Origin: Desulfomonile tiedjei
GTDB lineage: Bacteria > Desulfobacterota > Desulfomonilia > Desulfomonilales > Desulfomonilaceae
Length of the DNA stretch: 64,000 nt
Assembly: GCA_016212925.1 (NCBI GenBank)
Contig: JACRDF010000020.1
Coordinates: forward strand, 1-64,000
Direction: 5' to 3'
Part shown: positions 1 to 8,105 of the stretch, piece after piece
Numbering within the stretch: the stretch's first letter is position 1
How the letters are laid out: every line of letters begins with the position of its first letter
Program-made: the position numbers and the translations under genes
The notes under the pieces: generated by a model
The model's database searches: none
Seen by the model: only the letters and a program-made list of their open reading frames with translations
What the model was told of the DNA's origin: nothing

Positions 1-23
1 CGCGTCTCGCGGGATTTCCTGGG

Positions 24-41
24 TTCCCGCCTTCGCGGGAA
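24..41. repeat. Short GC-rich palindrome
   Basis: TTCCCGC and GCGGGAA pair around a CTTC loop to form a 7-bp hairpin. The wording resembles the short dispersed repeats often found between genes in proteobacteria. Apart from this hairpin I see nothing in bases 1-275 upstream of the first gene. Confidence 0.4.
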
Positions 42-275
42 CGACGGGCGTTATAACGCTCTTGAAAAGTAGGCCCCGTAGATACGATCTGAAGACCAGA
101 TTGATTATCTTCTGGCCAAATGGACATTACTTTTGGCAACCCGTATAACCGTTCAACCTACTTCAAGAAGGGGATCACGCATTGAACACCGAGCGTGCCC
201 AGGACGAGACATAGAGTGCGTTTTGTGACGGCCACCGGGCTGCCTCAAAATCGTCCCCCAAGGAAGGACGGCGTT

Positions 276-1532
276 ATGGCCACCACCGAAAAGCGACGAA
301 TTAGCGCTCAGCAACTTCTAACAGACATCCGTGCAGGTATGGACGGCGGGCAACTGAAGCAAAAGCATGGCCTGTCCGACAGGTCACTGGAATCCGTATT
401 GCGCAAGCTGTCTGCAGCCGGTCACTTGACCGAAGCTGAGAAGCACAGGTTATCAGCGTCTTTGCCAACCCTGAATGTCGCCCCACGGGAGGATGCTCAG
501 ACTCCCACTCTGCAAAAATGTCCCGCGTGCGACGCCCTTTTGACATCTGAAAGCCCGGAATGCCCTGTCTGCGGAGTAATAGTGTCAAAGTTCGTTGCAC
601 TCCGGGAAGAGGGAAGCTGGGCCCCGTTAACCGTTCAGGAGAGCGATTCAAATGCGGGGAAGCGTTGGCTCCTCATCTGTTGCCTCCTCGCCGTAGTGGT
701 TTTCGGAGCCGGGTATTTCTTGTTCTGGTCCAAAGACAAGGGCCGGGAGGAGCCTAAAGCCGTTGCAGGGAAAGGCGGACCTCAGTCGCAAGAAAAAGCG
801 CTCAAGCAGTCCGGTACGAGAACCAAACCTCCAGCAGAGAAAAGCCGCAAGGAAAAAAAAGCCGATAAAGTTCCGAATATCTTCGTCATGAACACGGGGG
901 AATTACTCGAACTGAAATTTGCTTCGGAAGGGCCTCCGCTGGGTCTGTCTGTAACCCAAGGGTCCGGAGGCGTACACTTCTTCGAAACGCCGGATCCGAA
1001 TCAGGGTTTCAAGAAATTCCCCCCCGAGACAGACGCCAAGCGATATTACGACCGGTTTACCTTGGCCGGGCAAACTTTTCTGATGATCACCGAGGGATCA
1101 AATCCGCCGCAGATCTACCTTGATGCCAACCGAAACGGTGACATGACAGATGACCCCGGGCCTTTCGTCGGCGAAGGGCCAAGCGCAGCGCCAAATCACT
1201 ATACTCTGGAATTACCTTACAAGGGAGAAGAGACCGCGGTACCTTATCGGTTGTGGCTTTTCCCGAGCAACATGGGCGGCATACGCTTCTACCCCAAGTG
1301 CTACTGGGAAGGGCAGATCGAACTCAACGGCAATCCCTACAAGGTGGTCACATTCGATGGGAATGCCGACGGTGACTATTCCAACGATCCAGTGATTATC
1401 GACGCGGACAATGACGGCAAGGTCGCGGATTCGGAACGGCTGCAGCCTGGGCAAAGCCTCTCCGTAGCCGGAATCGAAGTGAAACTTCTGGCCATCGCGC
1501 CGAGCGGTCGCTGGGTCCGGCTGGAGTACTAG
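276..1532 (+). CDS. Membrane-anchored zinc-ribbon protein with acidic, Ca-loop-like C-terminal domain
   Basis: No known function. The 418-residue protein starts with a helical domain of about 50 residues (ISAQQLLTDIRAGM...) that also occurs at the start of the gene at 32371. A zinc ribbon follows (CPACD ... CPVCG, about residues 80-100), then one membrane segment (WLLICCLLAVVVFGAGYF, about 130-150), a Lys/Glu-rich linker and a C-terminal domain with several Asp/Asn loops (DANRNGD, DGNADGD, DADNDG) like calcium-binding loops. The zinc ribbon and helical domain should be cytoplasmic and the Asp-rich domain periplasmic. I chose the ATG at 276 because AAGGAAGGA lies just upstream; an in-frame start at 195 has no such site. 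The domain reading is by eye. Confidence 0.7.
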   Translation: MATTEKRRISAQQLLTDIRAGMDGGQLKQKHGLSDRSLESVLRKLSAAGHLTEAEKHRLSASLPTLNVAPREDAQTPTLQKCPACDALLTSESPECPVCGVIVSKFVALREEGSWAPLTVQESDSNAGKRWLLICCLLAVVVFGAGYFLFWSKDKGREEPKAVAGKGGPQSQEKALKQSGTRTKPPAEKSRKEKKADKVPNIFVMNTGELLELKFASEGPPLGLSVTQGSGGVHFFETPDPNQGFKKFPPETDAKRYYDRFTLAGQTFLMITEGSNPPQIYLDANRNGDMTDDPGPFVGEGPSAAPNHYTLELPYKGEETAVPYRLWLFPSNMGGIRFYPKCYWEGQIELNGNPYKVVTFDGNADGDYSNDPVIIDADNDGKVADSERLQPGQSLSVAGIEVKLLAIAPSGRWVRLEY

Positions 1533-1581
1533 GCTCACAGCACTTATAGCAGCTCTCGAAAGTAATCACCGACTGAATTGT

Positions 1582-1750
1582 GGGTGCCACTGCTGAAACT
1601 GTCTCAGAACTGAGGATTTCATCGGCCGGCCGGTAGGGGCGGTTCGTGAACCGCCCGAAATCAGGGCGCTTCTCGAAGCGCCCCTACACGGAAATGTATC
1701 CATTTTAGGGTTTTGAGACAGTTTCTGCTGGCTTGTCCAGCAGTGCGATT
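1582..1750. repeat. Composite palindromic intergenic element
   Basis: The left edge reads GCTGAAACTGTCTCAGAAC (near 1592-1610) and the right edge TTTTGAGACAGTTTCTGC (near 1711-1728), an imperfect inverted pair like the ends of a small non-autonomous element. Nested inside is a GTAGGGGC...GCCCCTAC palindrome (1633-1687) made of two smaller hairpins. The right flank carries GGCTTGTCCAGCAGTG, also found in the perfect palindrome at 58747. No coding potential is seen. Confidence 0.5.
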
Positions 1751-2389
1751 CCAGTCGGAAAGAACTTTCGAGAACCGCTGTAAAACGGCGTTTTGCACGA
1801 GAGTGTCCACATCCGCGATAACCGGTTGAGAAAACGCTTCGTAATTCCGTAGAGGGGGCGAGTCTCGTCTTGGCTCATGTTGAACAGTAGTGGCGTGGGC
1901 ACTCCATATCGCGGCCTTTCTCTCTGTTTTTGCTGGTGCGCTGAGAGAGGATTTCAACCTCTGGCTACTGCCCGCGCGCCGAATAGACCCCGGAAGCCGG
2001 CAGCATCGCTTTTTCTATGGTCAACCGGGGTGCTAAGGCAACTCCGAACATGAGCCAAGGGCAGACCTGACCCCTTTTCTATTAATTGATCCACAACTTC
2101 GACTGTTTCACAACCGCTTTTCAACTTGGCATCCCTCCGGGAGGAGTTGTTGTCAGTATGGGGCAAGATAAGAAAGACACTTCACCGCAGAGCGCCCCGG
2201 ACTTTGATCCGGGGGTGAGTCCCTACGCTCTTGCAGCATGAACCGGAGATTCTTCATGAAAACTCGACGCATTCCCGTGGTCACAAAGTGGTGGCTGGCT
2301 CTGGTCTTGATGCCGCCGCTGTCGTCCGGTATGCTGGATGACACTGCGTGGTATTGAGTCCGAAGATACATGAGTTCCAGGAGGAAGCA
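1751..2389. other. Intergenic stretch without a convincing gene
   Basis: About 640 bases between the composite repeat and the next gene. Reading frames here lack ribosome binding sites and recognisable domains. The only structure noted is a copy of a dispersed GGGGTCA repeat at 2050-2079. Confidence 0.5.
2050..2079 (-). repeat. Dispersed repeat, copy 1
   Basis: On the minus strand it reads GAAAAGGGGTCA followed by GGTCTGCCCTTGGCTCAT. The second copy at 3641-3680 on the plus strand shares the same two blocks. The function is unknown; it may be a short REP-like element. Confidence 0.45.
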
Positions 2390-2989
2390 ATGAACAAAGC
2401 GATCACACTCTTCGGGCGCACTGCTTGTATTCCCCTTATGGTGTTTCTTTTGGGGCCAGCCCTGTTCGCCGCCGATGACACCAAAACGATTCGCGCGGAA
2501 CTCTCGACCTGGACCGACTACGCGATTACGAAATCTGGCTGGAAATCGATCGTGAACGAAACCTTTGGATTTTCTTTCCAAGTTCCTGCCTCGAGTAGAA
2601 TAGAGCGGCATATTTCCAGCGGTGGAAGATTCGAGTACATTCGATTTCAAAACTACGAGTTCGACGATTCACTAGAGCCGTTTAACCAGCCTGGCAGATA
2701 TTGGCTAGAAATATTTGTGTACGATCATGCGACCGGGCAAAAAATGTTGGAACCGTGTCCAAGGTTAATACCAAACCCTACCATTTTGTCCAAGGACGGC
2801 GCCACACTGTATCGAGGTGACTGTAGAGTCAGGGGTACCGAGGAAGGTGAATCAGATCGTGAGTTCTGTTTATGCGCCCAGATGGGCAAGTTCGAGGTTT
2901 GGATCCAGGCAGCAGAAAGCAATAAACACAAAGCGATTCTGGATCAGATTTCCAGAAGTTTCTCATTCAAAACAACGGTTGGCAAATAG
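2390..2989 (+). CDS. Secreted protein of unknown function
   Basis: A 199-residue protein with a clear Sec signal peptide (MNKAITLFGR, hydrophobic core, cleavage near FAADD, about residue 24). The mature part has a WKSIVNETFGFSFQVP segment and C-terminal SRSFSF, which resemble small periplasmic proteins that bind by a beta-rich fold, but I do not recognise the family. The ATG at 2390 is preceded by AGGAGGAA, so the longer in-frame start at 2348 is unlikely. It appears monocistronic, with repeats on both sides. Confidence 0.7.
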   Translation: MNKAITLFGRTACIPLMVFLLGPALFAADDTKTIRAELSTWTDYAITKSGWKSIVNETFGFSFQVPASSRIERHISSGGRFEYIRFQNYEFDDSLEPFNQPGRYWLEIFVYDHATGQKMLEPCPRLIPNPTILSKDGATLYRGDCRVRGTEEGESDREFCLCAQMGKFEVWIQAAESNKHKAILDQISRSFSFKTTVGK

Positions 2990-3150
2990 TAATTGGTCTC
3001 CTCCTGTTCTGCAGAGAGTGAACTTCTAGGGCGTAAAGGCAGGCCAGGGCTATATACTTTATCGGAGAGAGATAACCTAGGGGCGATGCAAAATGGCCAT
3101 TGTCAAATCCTAAATCTTAATCGGCTAATCACAATGTCCGGAGGAGTGCC

Positions 3151-3366
3151 ATGCCAATAGACAGCGCGAGGGACTTTATTTTGTCGCACCTCAATCAGCT
3201 GCAACTTCGACAGCCGGAGCCAGTGGAATCAGAGGCCTTCATATTGCCTTCTGAAGCTATGCCAGATCATGGGTTTGGCTTCAGAATTACAGCCGGCTTC
3301 GATGACGTTAAGAAGGGGTCACCCATTCCAGGAGGGTGGCATGAACAGCACGTCCCGGCCCGGTGA
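3151..3366 (+). CDS. Small protein of unknown function, upstream partner
   Basis: A 71-residue product starting MPIDSARDFIL, with a good ribosome binding site (GGAGG, 3140s) before ATG 3151. It has no membrane segment or known motif. Its last 26 bases overlap the start of the next gene, so the two are probably translated together. The clean ribosome site and coupled start support a real gene; the function is unknown. Confidence 0.5.
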   Translation: MPIDSARDFILSHLNQLQLRQPEPVESEAFILPSEAMPDHGFGFRITAGFDDVKKGSPIPGGWHEQHVPAR

Positions 3367-3619
3367 AGATGAGTTCGAGACATTAATTACCATGCTCCGC
3401 TCTGAAGGTCATGACCAAGTTGCGCAGCGACTGCACATGCTGCTTCATGAAATAGCCTGGACAACGGGGTCGGAGTTGACAGGTGAGCTTGGACTCGAGA
3501 TTGTCAAGTTTCAGCGCAGTGCTCCCAAGGTGAGTCCTGCGTTACAAGAGCTGCTAGCTTATTGCATGAACAGAGTTAAACAGGTATGGCCGAACATAGA
3601 AAAGGTACGAGCCTTCTGA
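3341..3619 (+). CDS. Small helical protein of unknown function, downstream partner
   Basis: A 92-residue protein (MNSTSRPGEDEFETLITML...) that looks mostly alpha-helical and soluble. ATG 3341 is preceded by CCAGGAGGGTGG inside the 3' end of the upstream gene, which points to translational coupling. An in-frame start at 3269 has no ribosome site. I do not recognise the family. Confidence 0.55.
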   Translation: MNSTSRPGEDEFETLITMLRSEGHDQVAQRLHMLLHEIAWTTGSELTGELGLEIVKFQRSAPKVSPALQELLAYCMNRVKQVWPNIEKVRAF

Positions 3620-3640
3620 GGCCGAAACGAGGCTCCACGT

Positions 3641-3680
3641 GAAAAGGGGTCAAAAAGGGGCAGTCTGCCCTTGACTCATC
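3641..3680 (+). repeat. Dispersed repeat, copy 2
   Basis: Reads GAAAAGGGGTCA, a short insertion that repeats AAAAGGGG, then GTCTGCCCTTGACTCAT. It matches copy 1 at 2050-2079 in the opposite orientation. The pair flanks the two-gene unit and the secreted protein gene. Confidence 0.45.
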
Positions 3681-3720
3681 TCACGACGAAACGGTTGCAG
3701 GGAGTTCGAGTTCTTGGATT

Positions 3721-4073
3721 TGGTGGAGGCGGCGGGAATCGAACCCGCGTCCGGAAATCTTCGGACAAGGCGTCTACATGCTTATTCCGAGATTTGTGTC
3801 TCGCCCGGTGAGGCCCCCTCGGAACAGGTTCTCACCAGACCAACCCGCTAAATGTTTCGCGTCAACCCCAACGGGTCCGGAGTATCGGCTATCCCGCTAA
3901 CGTCGCCTCTTCCACCCTCGCAGGAGAAAGGCGGAGAGACGCTAGCCTTACGCGGCTAGAGCGTACTCGTGATTATCGGCGAGTATGTTTATTACCGGCG
4001 GTTTAACGAGTCACCGGAGTGCTCGACATGCAACCTTGACCTCAACTATCCCCGTCGAAACCAGGGCGCCCCC
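3721..4073 (-). ncRNA. ssrA: Transfer-messenger RNA (tmRNA)
   Basis: tmRNA rescues stalled ribosomes with SmpB and tags the nascent protein for proteolysis. On the minus strand the 5' end is GGGGGCGCCCTGGTTTCGACGG and the 3' end has a T-arm (GGTTCGATTCC) and CGCCTCCACCA. The 5' GGGGGCG pairs fully with the 3' CGCCTCC, counting one G-U pair. The open reading frame lies at 3980-3948: GCC GAT AAT CAC GAG TAC GCT CTA GCC GCG TAA, giving the tag ADNHEYALAA, whose ALAA end is the usual protease signal. CCA is encoded. It lies about 260 bases downstream of smpB on the same strand. Confidence 0.95.
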
Positions 4074-4200
4074 TTTCGTTAGATAATCACTCGAAATCGT
4101 TCGAAGCCAAAATAAAAGACAGTCACCTGTGCCTTTTGTTTCATTTTTCCGTGAAAGAAAGTCGTCCTCGCGCTCTTTTCCAAAAGCTACATATTTTATT

Positions 4201-4239
4201 CGCTGTGTGTCTTTCGCCACCGGCGGAAGACACACAGCG
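4201..4239. terminator. Strong hairpin between smpB and ssrA
   Basis: CGCTGTGTGTCTT pairs perfectly with AAGACACACAGCG (13 bp) around a loop that contains a further CGCC/GGCG pair. No U-run follows on either strand, so it could be a terminator, an RNA processing site or a repeat. Confidence 0.45.
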
Positions 4240-4269
4240 AGCAGGATATGAAAGTTTTTGGGGAGGGGC

Positions 4270-4305
4270 GTGGGGAGGCACTTTTTACAAAAAGGGCCTC
4301 CCCAC
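4270..4305 (-). terminator. Candidate terminator hairpin after smpB
   Basis: GTGGGGAGGC pairs with GCCTCCCCAC (10 bp) just downstream of the smpB stop codon on the minus strand. The loop contains a T-run and an A-run, but no U-tract follows the stem. Confidence 0.4.
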
Positions 4306-4332
4306 AATCTCTTCTCTATCTCTTCTCTTCTC

Positions 4333-4800
4333 CTAGCGCAGCTTGTATTTGGCCATGCGTTCCATTTCGCGGCGCTGGTCTTTCTTCTTTATGGCTTCCC
4401 TTTTGTCGTAGACCTTCTTACCTCTGGCAAGGGCCATTTCCACTTTGACCTTACCATTCTTGAAGTAAAGTTTCAATGGAATGACAGAAAAGCCTCTTTC
4501 GCTTACCTTGCCGAACAGTTTTCTGATCTCCTTTTTGTGAAGGAGCAGCTTGCGTTCACGCAGCGGTTCGTGATTCTCGCGGTTGGCCTGAGCGTACGGC
4601 GAAATGTGAGCATCGACAAGGAAGGCTTCCCCGCCAATGAATTTAGCATAAGCATCGGAGAGATTGGCCTTGCCGTTTCGGAGGGACTTTACTTCGGAAC
4701 CTAGCAGGGCGAGGCCTGCTTCAAAAGTATCTTCTATCTCGAAGTTGAAATAGGCTTTTCGGTTCTTACATATAATTTTTACATGATCGTCCTGTTTCAT
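4333..4800 (-). CDS. smpB: SsrA-binding protein SmpB
   Basis: SmpB binds tmRNA and fills the decoding centre of stalled ribosomes. The 155-residue length is typical. Family signatures are visible: KNRKAYFNFEIEDTFEAG near the start, LLGSEVKSLR, ANLSDAYAKF, HISPYAQANRENH, and a basic C-terminal tail (KKKDQRREMERMAKYKLR) that enters the mRNA channel. It starts 9 bases after the ptsI stop codon with no clear ribosome site, so it is likely the last protein gene of a ptsH-ptsI-smpB operon. The tmRNA gene lies just downstream in the same direction, a neat functional pairing. Confidence 0.96.
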   Translation of the reverse strand: MKQDDHVKIICKNRKAYFNFEIEDTFEAGLALLGSEVKSLRNGKANLSDAYAKFIGGEAFLVDAHISPYAQANRENHEPLRERKLLLHKKEIRKLFGKVSERGFSVIPLKLYFKNGKVKVEMALARGKKVYDKREAIKKKDQRREMERMAKYKLR

Positions 4801-4809
4801 AACGAGGCA

Positions 4810-6642
4810 CTAGGTCTGATCGACAAAATAGTCGTTCGGGAAGCGCTCCCTGATCCACCCTTCCAGCAGGCAGTGAATCTCCTGAGCCTCCTGCATCTGA
4901 AAAGCCTTCTGAGTCAATTCGCGGCATTCGTCCATGCTTATCAGGCGAATAAACTTCTTAACTATTGGGATAGAGAGAGCATTCATCGAAAGCTCGTCGA
5001 GCCCTAGTCCCATAAGAATCGGGATGTTAAGAGGATCGCCGGCCATTTCTCCGCACATTGCTACCTCAATACCTGTGGCCTGGCCGACGGACACTATTTG
5101 GCGAATCAGCCGAAGCACAGCAGGATGCAGGGTGTCGTAGAGATAGCTGACGTGCTCGTTCACTCTGTCGATTGCCAAGGCGTACTGTATCAGGTCGTTC
5201 GTGCCAATGCTGAAGAAATCCACCTCACGGGCCAGCAGGTCCGCTATGGCAACAGCCGCGGGCACCTCCACCAGAATCCCCAGCTTCATCCGCCGGCTGA
5301 ATTCCTGACCCTCGGAAACGAGTTCGGCTTTGACATCTTCAAGAATGGCCTTGCTCATGTGGAGTTCCGTGAGACACGAGATCATAGGGATCAACAGCCG
5401 GCAATCCCCATGAACCGAGGCCCTTAAAATAGCCCGAAGCTGAGTCTTGAAAATGTCCCGTCGTTCGAGACAGAGGCGAATAGCCCTCAAGCCCAGCGCA
5501 GGGTTTGACTCTTGGGAAACGGTGATTCCCGCGGCCAGTTTGTCACCGCCCACATCCAATGTGCGAATGGTCACAGGATTGGGACGATTATGGCTCAGGA
5601 CCTGTCGATACGCTTCAAATTGCTGGTCTTCAGACGGCAAGTCACGCCTGCCGAGGAATAGATACTCGGTGCGAAACAGGCCGATGCCTTCCGATCCGTG
5701 ATTGAGCGCTATTTCGATTTCGTCAACAAGCTCGATGTTTGCGGAAATCCTTACCGATCGGCTGCCGTCCCGGGTTACCGCGGGCAATCGGCCGTAGGTC
5801 ATCAATGACTGCTGGTACTTGCTGTATAGTTCCTGCCTTTGCCTGTACCGTAACAGCATTTCCGGGTCCGGGTTAATGATCACAACCCCGGTGCTCCCAT
5901 CAATGATGACAGTATCTCCGGTCTGGGCTGTTTGGGAGATATTTTCTAGGCCTGTTACCGCGGGCAATTTCAGGGACCTGGCAATGATCGCGGTATGAGA
6001 TGTCTTGCCCCCCATATCGATTGCGAACCCGAAAACACTCTCGCGTTTGATCTGCGCAGTGTCCGCGGGTGAAAGATCGTGAGCCACGATCACCGAGTTC
6101 GGTGGTAGCTGATGGATCTTGCTTTCAGGCGAGATCCCCATGAGTATTCGCAGGACCCTTTCTCCCACGAAGTGTATATCCCTGGCCCTTTCCTTCAGAT
6201 AATCGTCTTCGATGGTGTCGAAGGCCGACATAATCTTCGCTATTGTTTCGGAAACGGCCCATTCCGCGTTTTGTTGTTCACTGGAAATTGCATGCTTGGT
6301 TCCCTCGAAAAACATGCGGTCTTCGAGCAGCAAGATGTGCGTATCAAGAATGTATGCGTGATCGCCCAGAGGATGATGTGGACCGATGCGGCTCTTTATA
6401 TCTTTGAGGTGGTCTGCCGCGGTCCTTACCGCGGATTCGAACCGGACGACCTCTGCTTGGATCTCGTGGGGTTTGAGGACCCAACGGGGACAGATCTCCT
6501 CCGTGAGGCGCTCGATCACCACCACCTGGCCGATACCTACGCCGCCCGAAACCCCAATTCCCTTCATCAAGGTATTTATGGAGTTATTGGCAGAGGGAGC
6601 CGAGCCGGGTGTCCCGGTTTTACTTGTTATCGAATTCTTCAT
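4810..6642 (-). CDS. ptsI: Phosphoenolpyruvate-protein phosphotransferase (PTS enzyme I)
   Basis: Enzyme I takes phosphate from PEP and passes it to HPr in the cytoplasm. The 610-residue protein has the N-terminal HPr-binding/phospho-His domain, with the active His about residue 216 in GGKTSHTAII, and a C-terminal PEP-binding barrel with GLFRTEYLF, GTNDLIQYALAIDR and CGEMAGD. Alignment with relatives would start at MKGIGVSGG (residue 26), but no ribosome site is seen there, so I kept the ATG at 6642, which overlaps the end of ptsH by 23 bases. No sugar permease (enzyme II) gene is in the window, so a regulatory PTS is likely. Confidence 0.93.
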   Translation of the reverse strand: MKNSITSKTGTPGSAPSANNSINTLMKGIGVSGGVGIGQVVVIERLTEEICPRWVLKPHEIQAEVVRFESAVRTAADHLKDIKSRIGPHHPLGDHAYILDTHILLLEDRMFFEGTKHAISSEQQNAEWAVSETIAKIMSAFDTIEDDYLKERARDIHFVGERVLRILMGISPESKIHQLPPNSVIVAHDLSPADTAQIKRESVFGFAIDMGGKTSHTAIIARSLKLPAVTGLENISQTAQTGDTVIIDGSTGVVIINPDPEMLLRYRQRQELYSKYQQSLMTYGRLPAVTRDGSRSVRISANIELVDEIEIALNHGSEGIGLFRTEYLFLGRRDLPSEDQQFEAYRQVLSHNRPNPVTIRTLDVGGDKLAAGITVSQESNPALGLRAIRLCLERRDIFKTQLRAILRASVHGDCRLLIPMISCLTELHMSKAILEDVKAELVSEGQEFSRRMKLGILVEVPAAVAIADLLAREVDFFSIGTNDLIQYALAIDRVNEHVSYLYDTLHPAVLRLIRQIVSVGQATGIEVAMCGEMAGDPLNIPILMGLGLDELSMNALSIPIVKKFIRLISMDECRELTQKAFQMQEAQEIHCLLEGWIRERFPNDYFVDQT

Positions 6643-6907
6643 TTTGGATCAGTCGGCCTATTTCTTCGAGGGCTTGCCTGGAATCGGGGCCTTGCGCTCT
6701 TACAACGATTTCGCTCCCGGGTGTCGCGGCCAGGAGCAGCAACCCTAGCACACTTCTGGCGTCAACTTCCACACCGTCCTTGCCCAGGGTAACTTTGCTG
6801 GCATAATTGCGCATTGTCTGGACGATCATGGTCGCTACTCTGGCGTGAAGCCCGAGCTGATTGCCGACCGTCAAGGTCTCCTCGATTATTTTCTCTTCGA
6901 GCATCAT
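6620..6907 (-). CDS. ptsH: HPr-type phosphocarrier protein
   Basis: HPr relays phosphate from enzyme I. The 95-residue protein carries the active-site motif GLHARVA with His about residue 21, and the ARSVLGLLLLAA segment that holds the regulatory serine in other HPr proteins. The C-terminal region (EEIGRLIQNEEF) is normal for the family. The end overlaps ptsI, which indicates co-translation. With no PTS permease nearby it may serve nitrogen- or carbon-state signalling rather than sugar uptake. Confidence 0.93.
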   Translation of the reverse strand: MMLEEKIIEETLTVGNQLGLHARVATMIVQTMRNYASKVTLGKDGVEVDARSVLGLLLLAATPGSEIVVRAQGPDSRQALEEIGRLIQNEEFDNK

Positions 6908-7668
6908 CCGGATTTTAACCGCCTGTAAGTATTACGAACAAAATCATGGCTTGCATGAACACATTCGCGTTGACCGGTTCCAGATGTCTCTTGACCGCGT
7001 CTTCTCTCCTCGAGGCCGGACACAGGTTTCTCAAAGCACGGCGGACGCAAAACCATAACCTGATCTCCTGCATTTTTGCGTGATTCCGGAGAGTTCTCAA
7101 CAAGAGAGGCCGCCAAGAAACCCGAGCACTCATTTTTTCCACACGGACCGGTCGCGGTTCGCCGGCAGCATGATTTCACCTTAAACTACCGATGCAGGCC
7201 TGTCAATGGCACGCGGGCCACCTGAAGGAACTATTCGGTTCAGGATATGGAAAGTGATTCGCATCTCTCTGGAATTGCGGCGGCGTGAGCCCGAATTAAT
7301 CTTCTGCACGGCCAAAACCTGGATTGCTTTCCCGCGGAACGTGCGATTTCACTGCTAGCGACGAAAAGGGGACGATATTTATCTTCTTATACTTTTTCTC
7401 GAAAGTAATCACGGATTGGCCAGCGGGTGCCTCTGCGGGCTTCATCTTGACCCGCCTAGTAATTTGCGGCGGGCCAATAGGCCGCCCTACATTTGTAGTT
7501 CCAGGCTTGATCTCGTCTCCCGTAGGGGGGCCTATTGGCCGCCGTTGACCCGGCCAAAAACTCTGGCCTCATTCCGCGAAAACTTCTGAGAATCACTATA
7601 ACCGAGGTGTTACAGGGCTGATTCAAGGAACCAGGGTTTTCGATGTTCCTCGACAAACAGGCCCGCAA
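6908..7668. other. Intergenic stretch upstream of ptsH
   Basis: About 760 bases without a convincing gene. Open frames of up to 91 codons on the minus strand next to ptsH have no domain match by eye and no good ribosome site. The region should hold the ptsH promoter. It contains one inverted-repeat element (7472-7540) and the phrase CTCGAAAGTAATCAC, which also occurs near 1555. Confidence 0.45.
7472..7540. repeat. Inverted-repeat element
   Basis: Left arm GGCCAATAGGCCGCCCTAC (7472-7490) and right arm GTAGGGGGGCCTATTGGCC (7522-7540) are complementary with one mismatch over 19 bases. The GTAGGGG edge matches the nested palindrome at 1633-1687, so both may belong to one repeat family. Confidence 0.6.
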
Positions 7669-7872
7669 TCAATTATTCACGCCCAGGTCATCCACAGTGG
7701 GAGGGATGGGCACTCTCCTCCCGCCGGGAATGGTCTGATCCGCTTCGCTGAAGGAGGGACCTCCTTGCAAGAACTCTTTGAGTGGAGCGCAAGAGGCTGA
7801 AAGGAGCACCATTCCGACCAAGAGGAAGGCCGCGGCTACCTGCCAGAAAACCTTGGTTAGTTTTAGTCCCAT
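7669..7872 (-). CDS. Small putative lipoprotein
   Basis: A 67-residue protein with an N-terminal hydrophobic segment (VFWQVAAAFLLVGMVLL) ending in the lipobox LSASC, so it is probably lipidated and anchored after signal peptidase II cleavage. The mature part is short, Pro-rich and ends PPTVDDLGVNN. ATG 7872 is preceded by AGAGGTG; a longer in-frame start at 7971 would bury the signal sequence. Function unknown. It is divergent from the cobalt transport operon. Confidence 0.6.
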   Translation of the reverse strand: MGLKLTKVFWQVAAAFLLVGMVLLSASCAPLKEFLQGGPSFSEADQTIPGGRRVPIPPTVDDLGVNN

Positions 7873-8025
7873 GCGGCACCTCTTTGGATTATCGGCTTTA
7901 ACAGCTCCATGCACGAAGCGTTGTGTCAGAACATTTAATCCTGGGCCTATGTATGCCTGATTCTTAGGCAAAAATCAAGAGGGTGCCGTCGGCGGAGAAT
8001 GATGCCACGGTATTGGAAAAAATAC

Positions 8026-8054
8026 TTGACTCGTAGCACGAAAGCGCCTATCGT
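8026..8054 (+). promoter_or_regulatory. Candidate sigma-70 promoter of the cobalt transport operon
   Basis: TTGACT and TATCGT are separated by 17 bases, about 50 bases before the first gene of the operon. No cobalamin box is visible here, so the transporter may be regulated differently from the chelatase downstream. Confidence 0.35.
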
Positions 8055-8105
8055 AATATCACGCTCCGCCGGCAGGCCCGTCAATACTTCAAGGAGATCA
8101 GTACC

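Noticed and set aside
1661..1957. 98-codon minus-strand frame
   Set aside because: It runs through a repeat element and has no ribosome site or motif.
6904..7179. 91-codon minus-strand frame just upstream of ptsH
   Set aside because: No ribosome site, atypical composition and no domain; the region is more likely the ptsH promoter.
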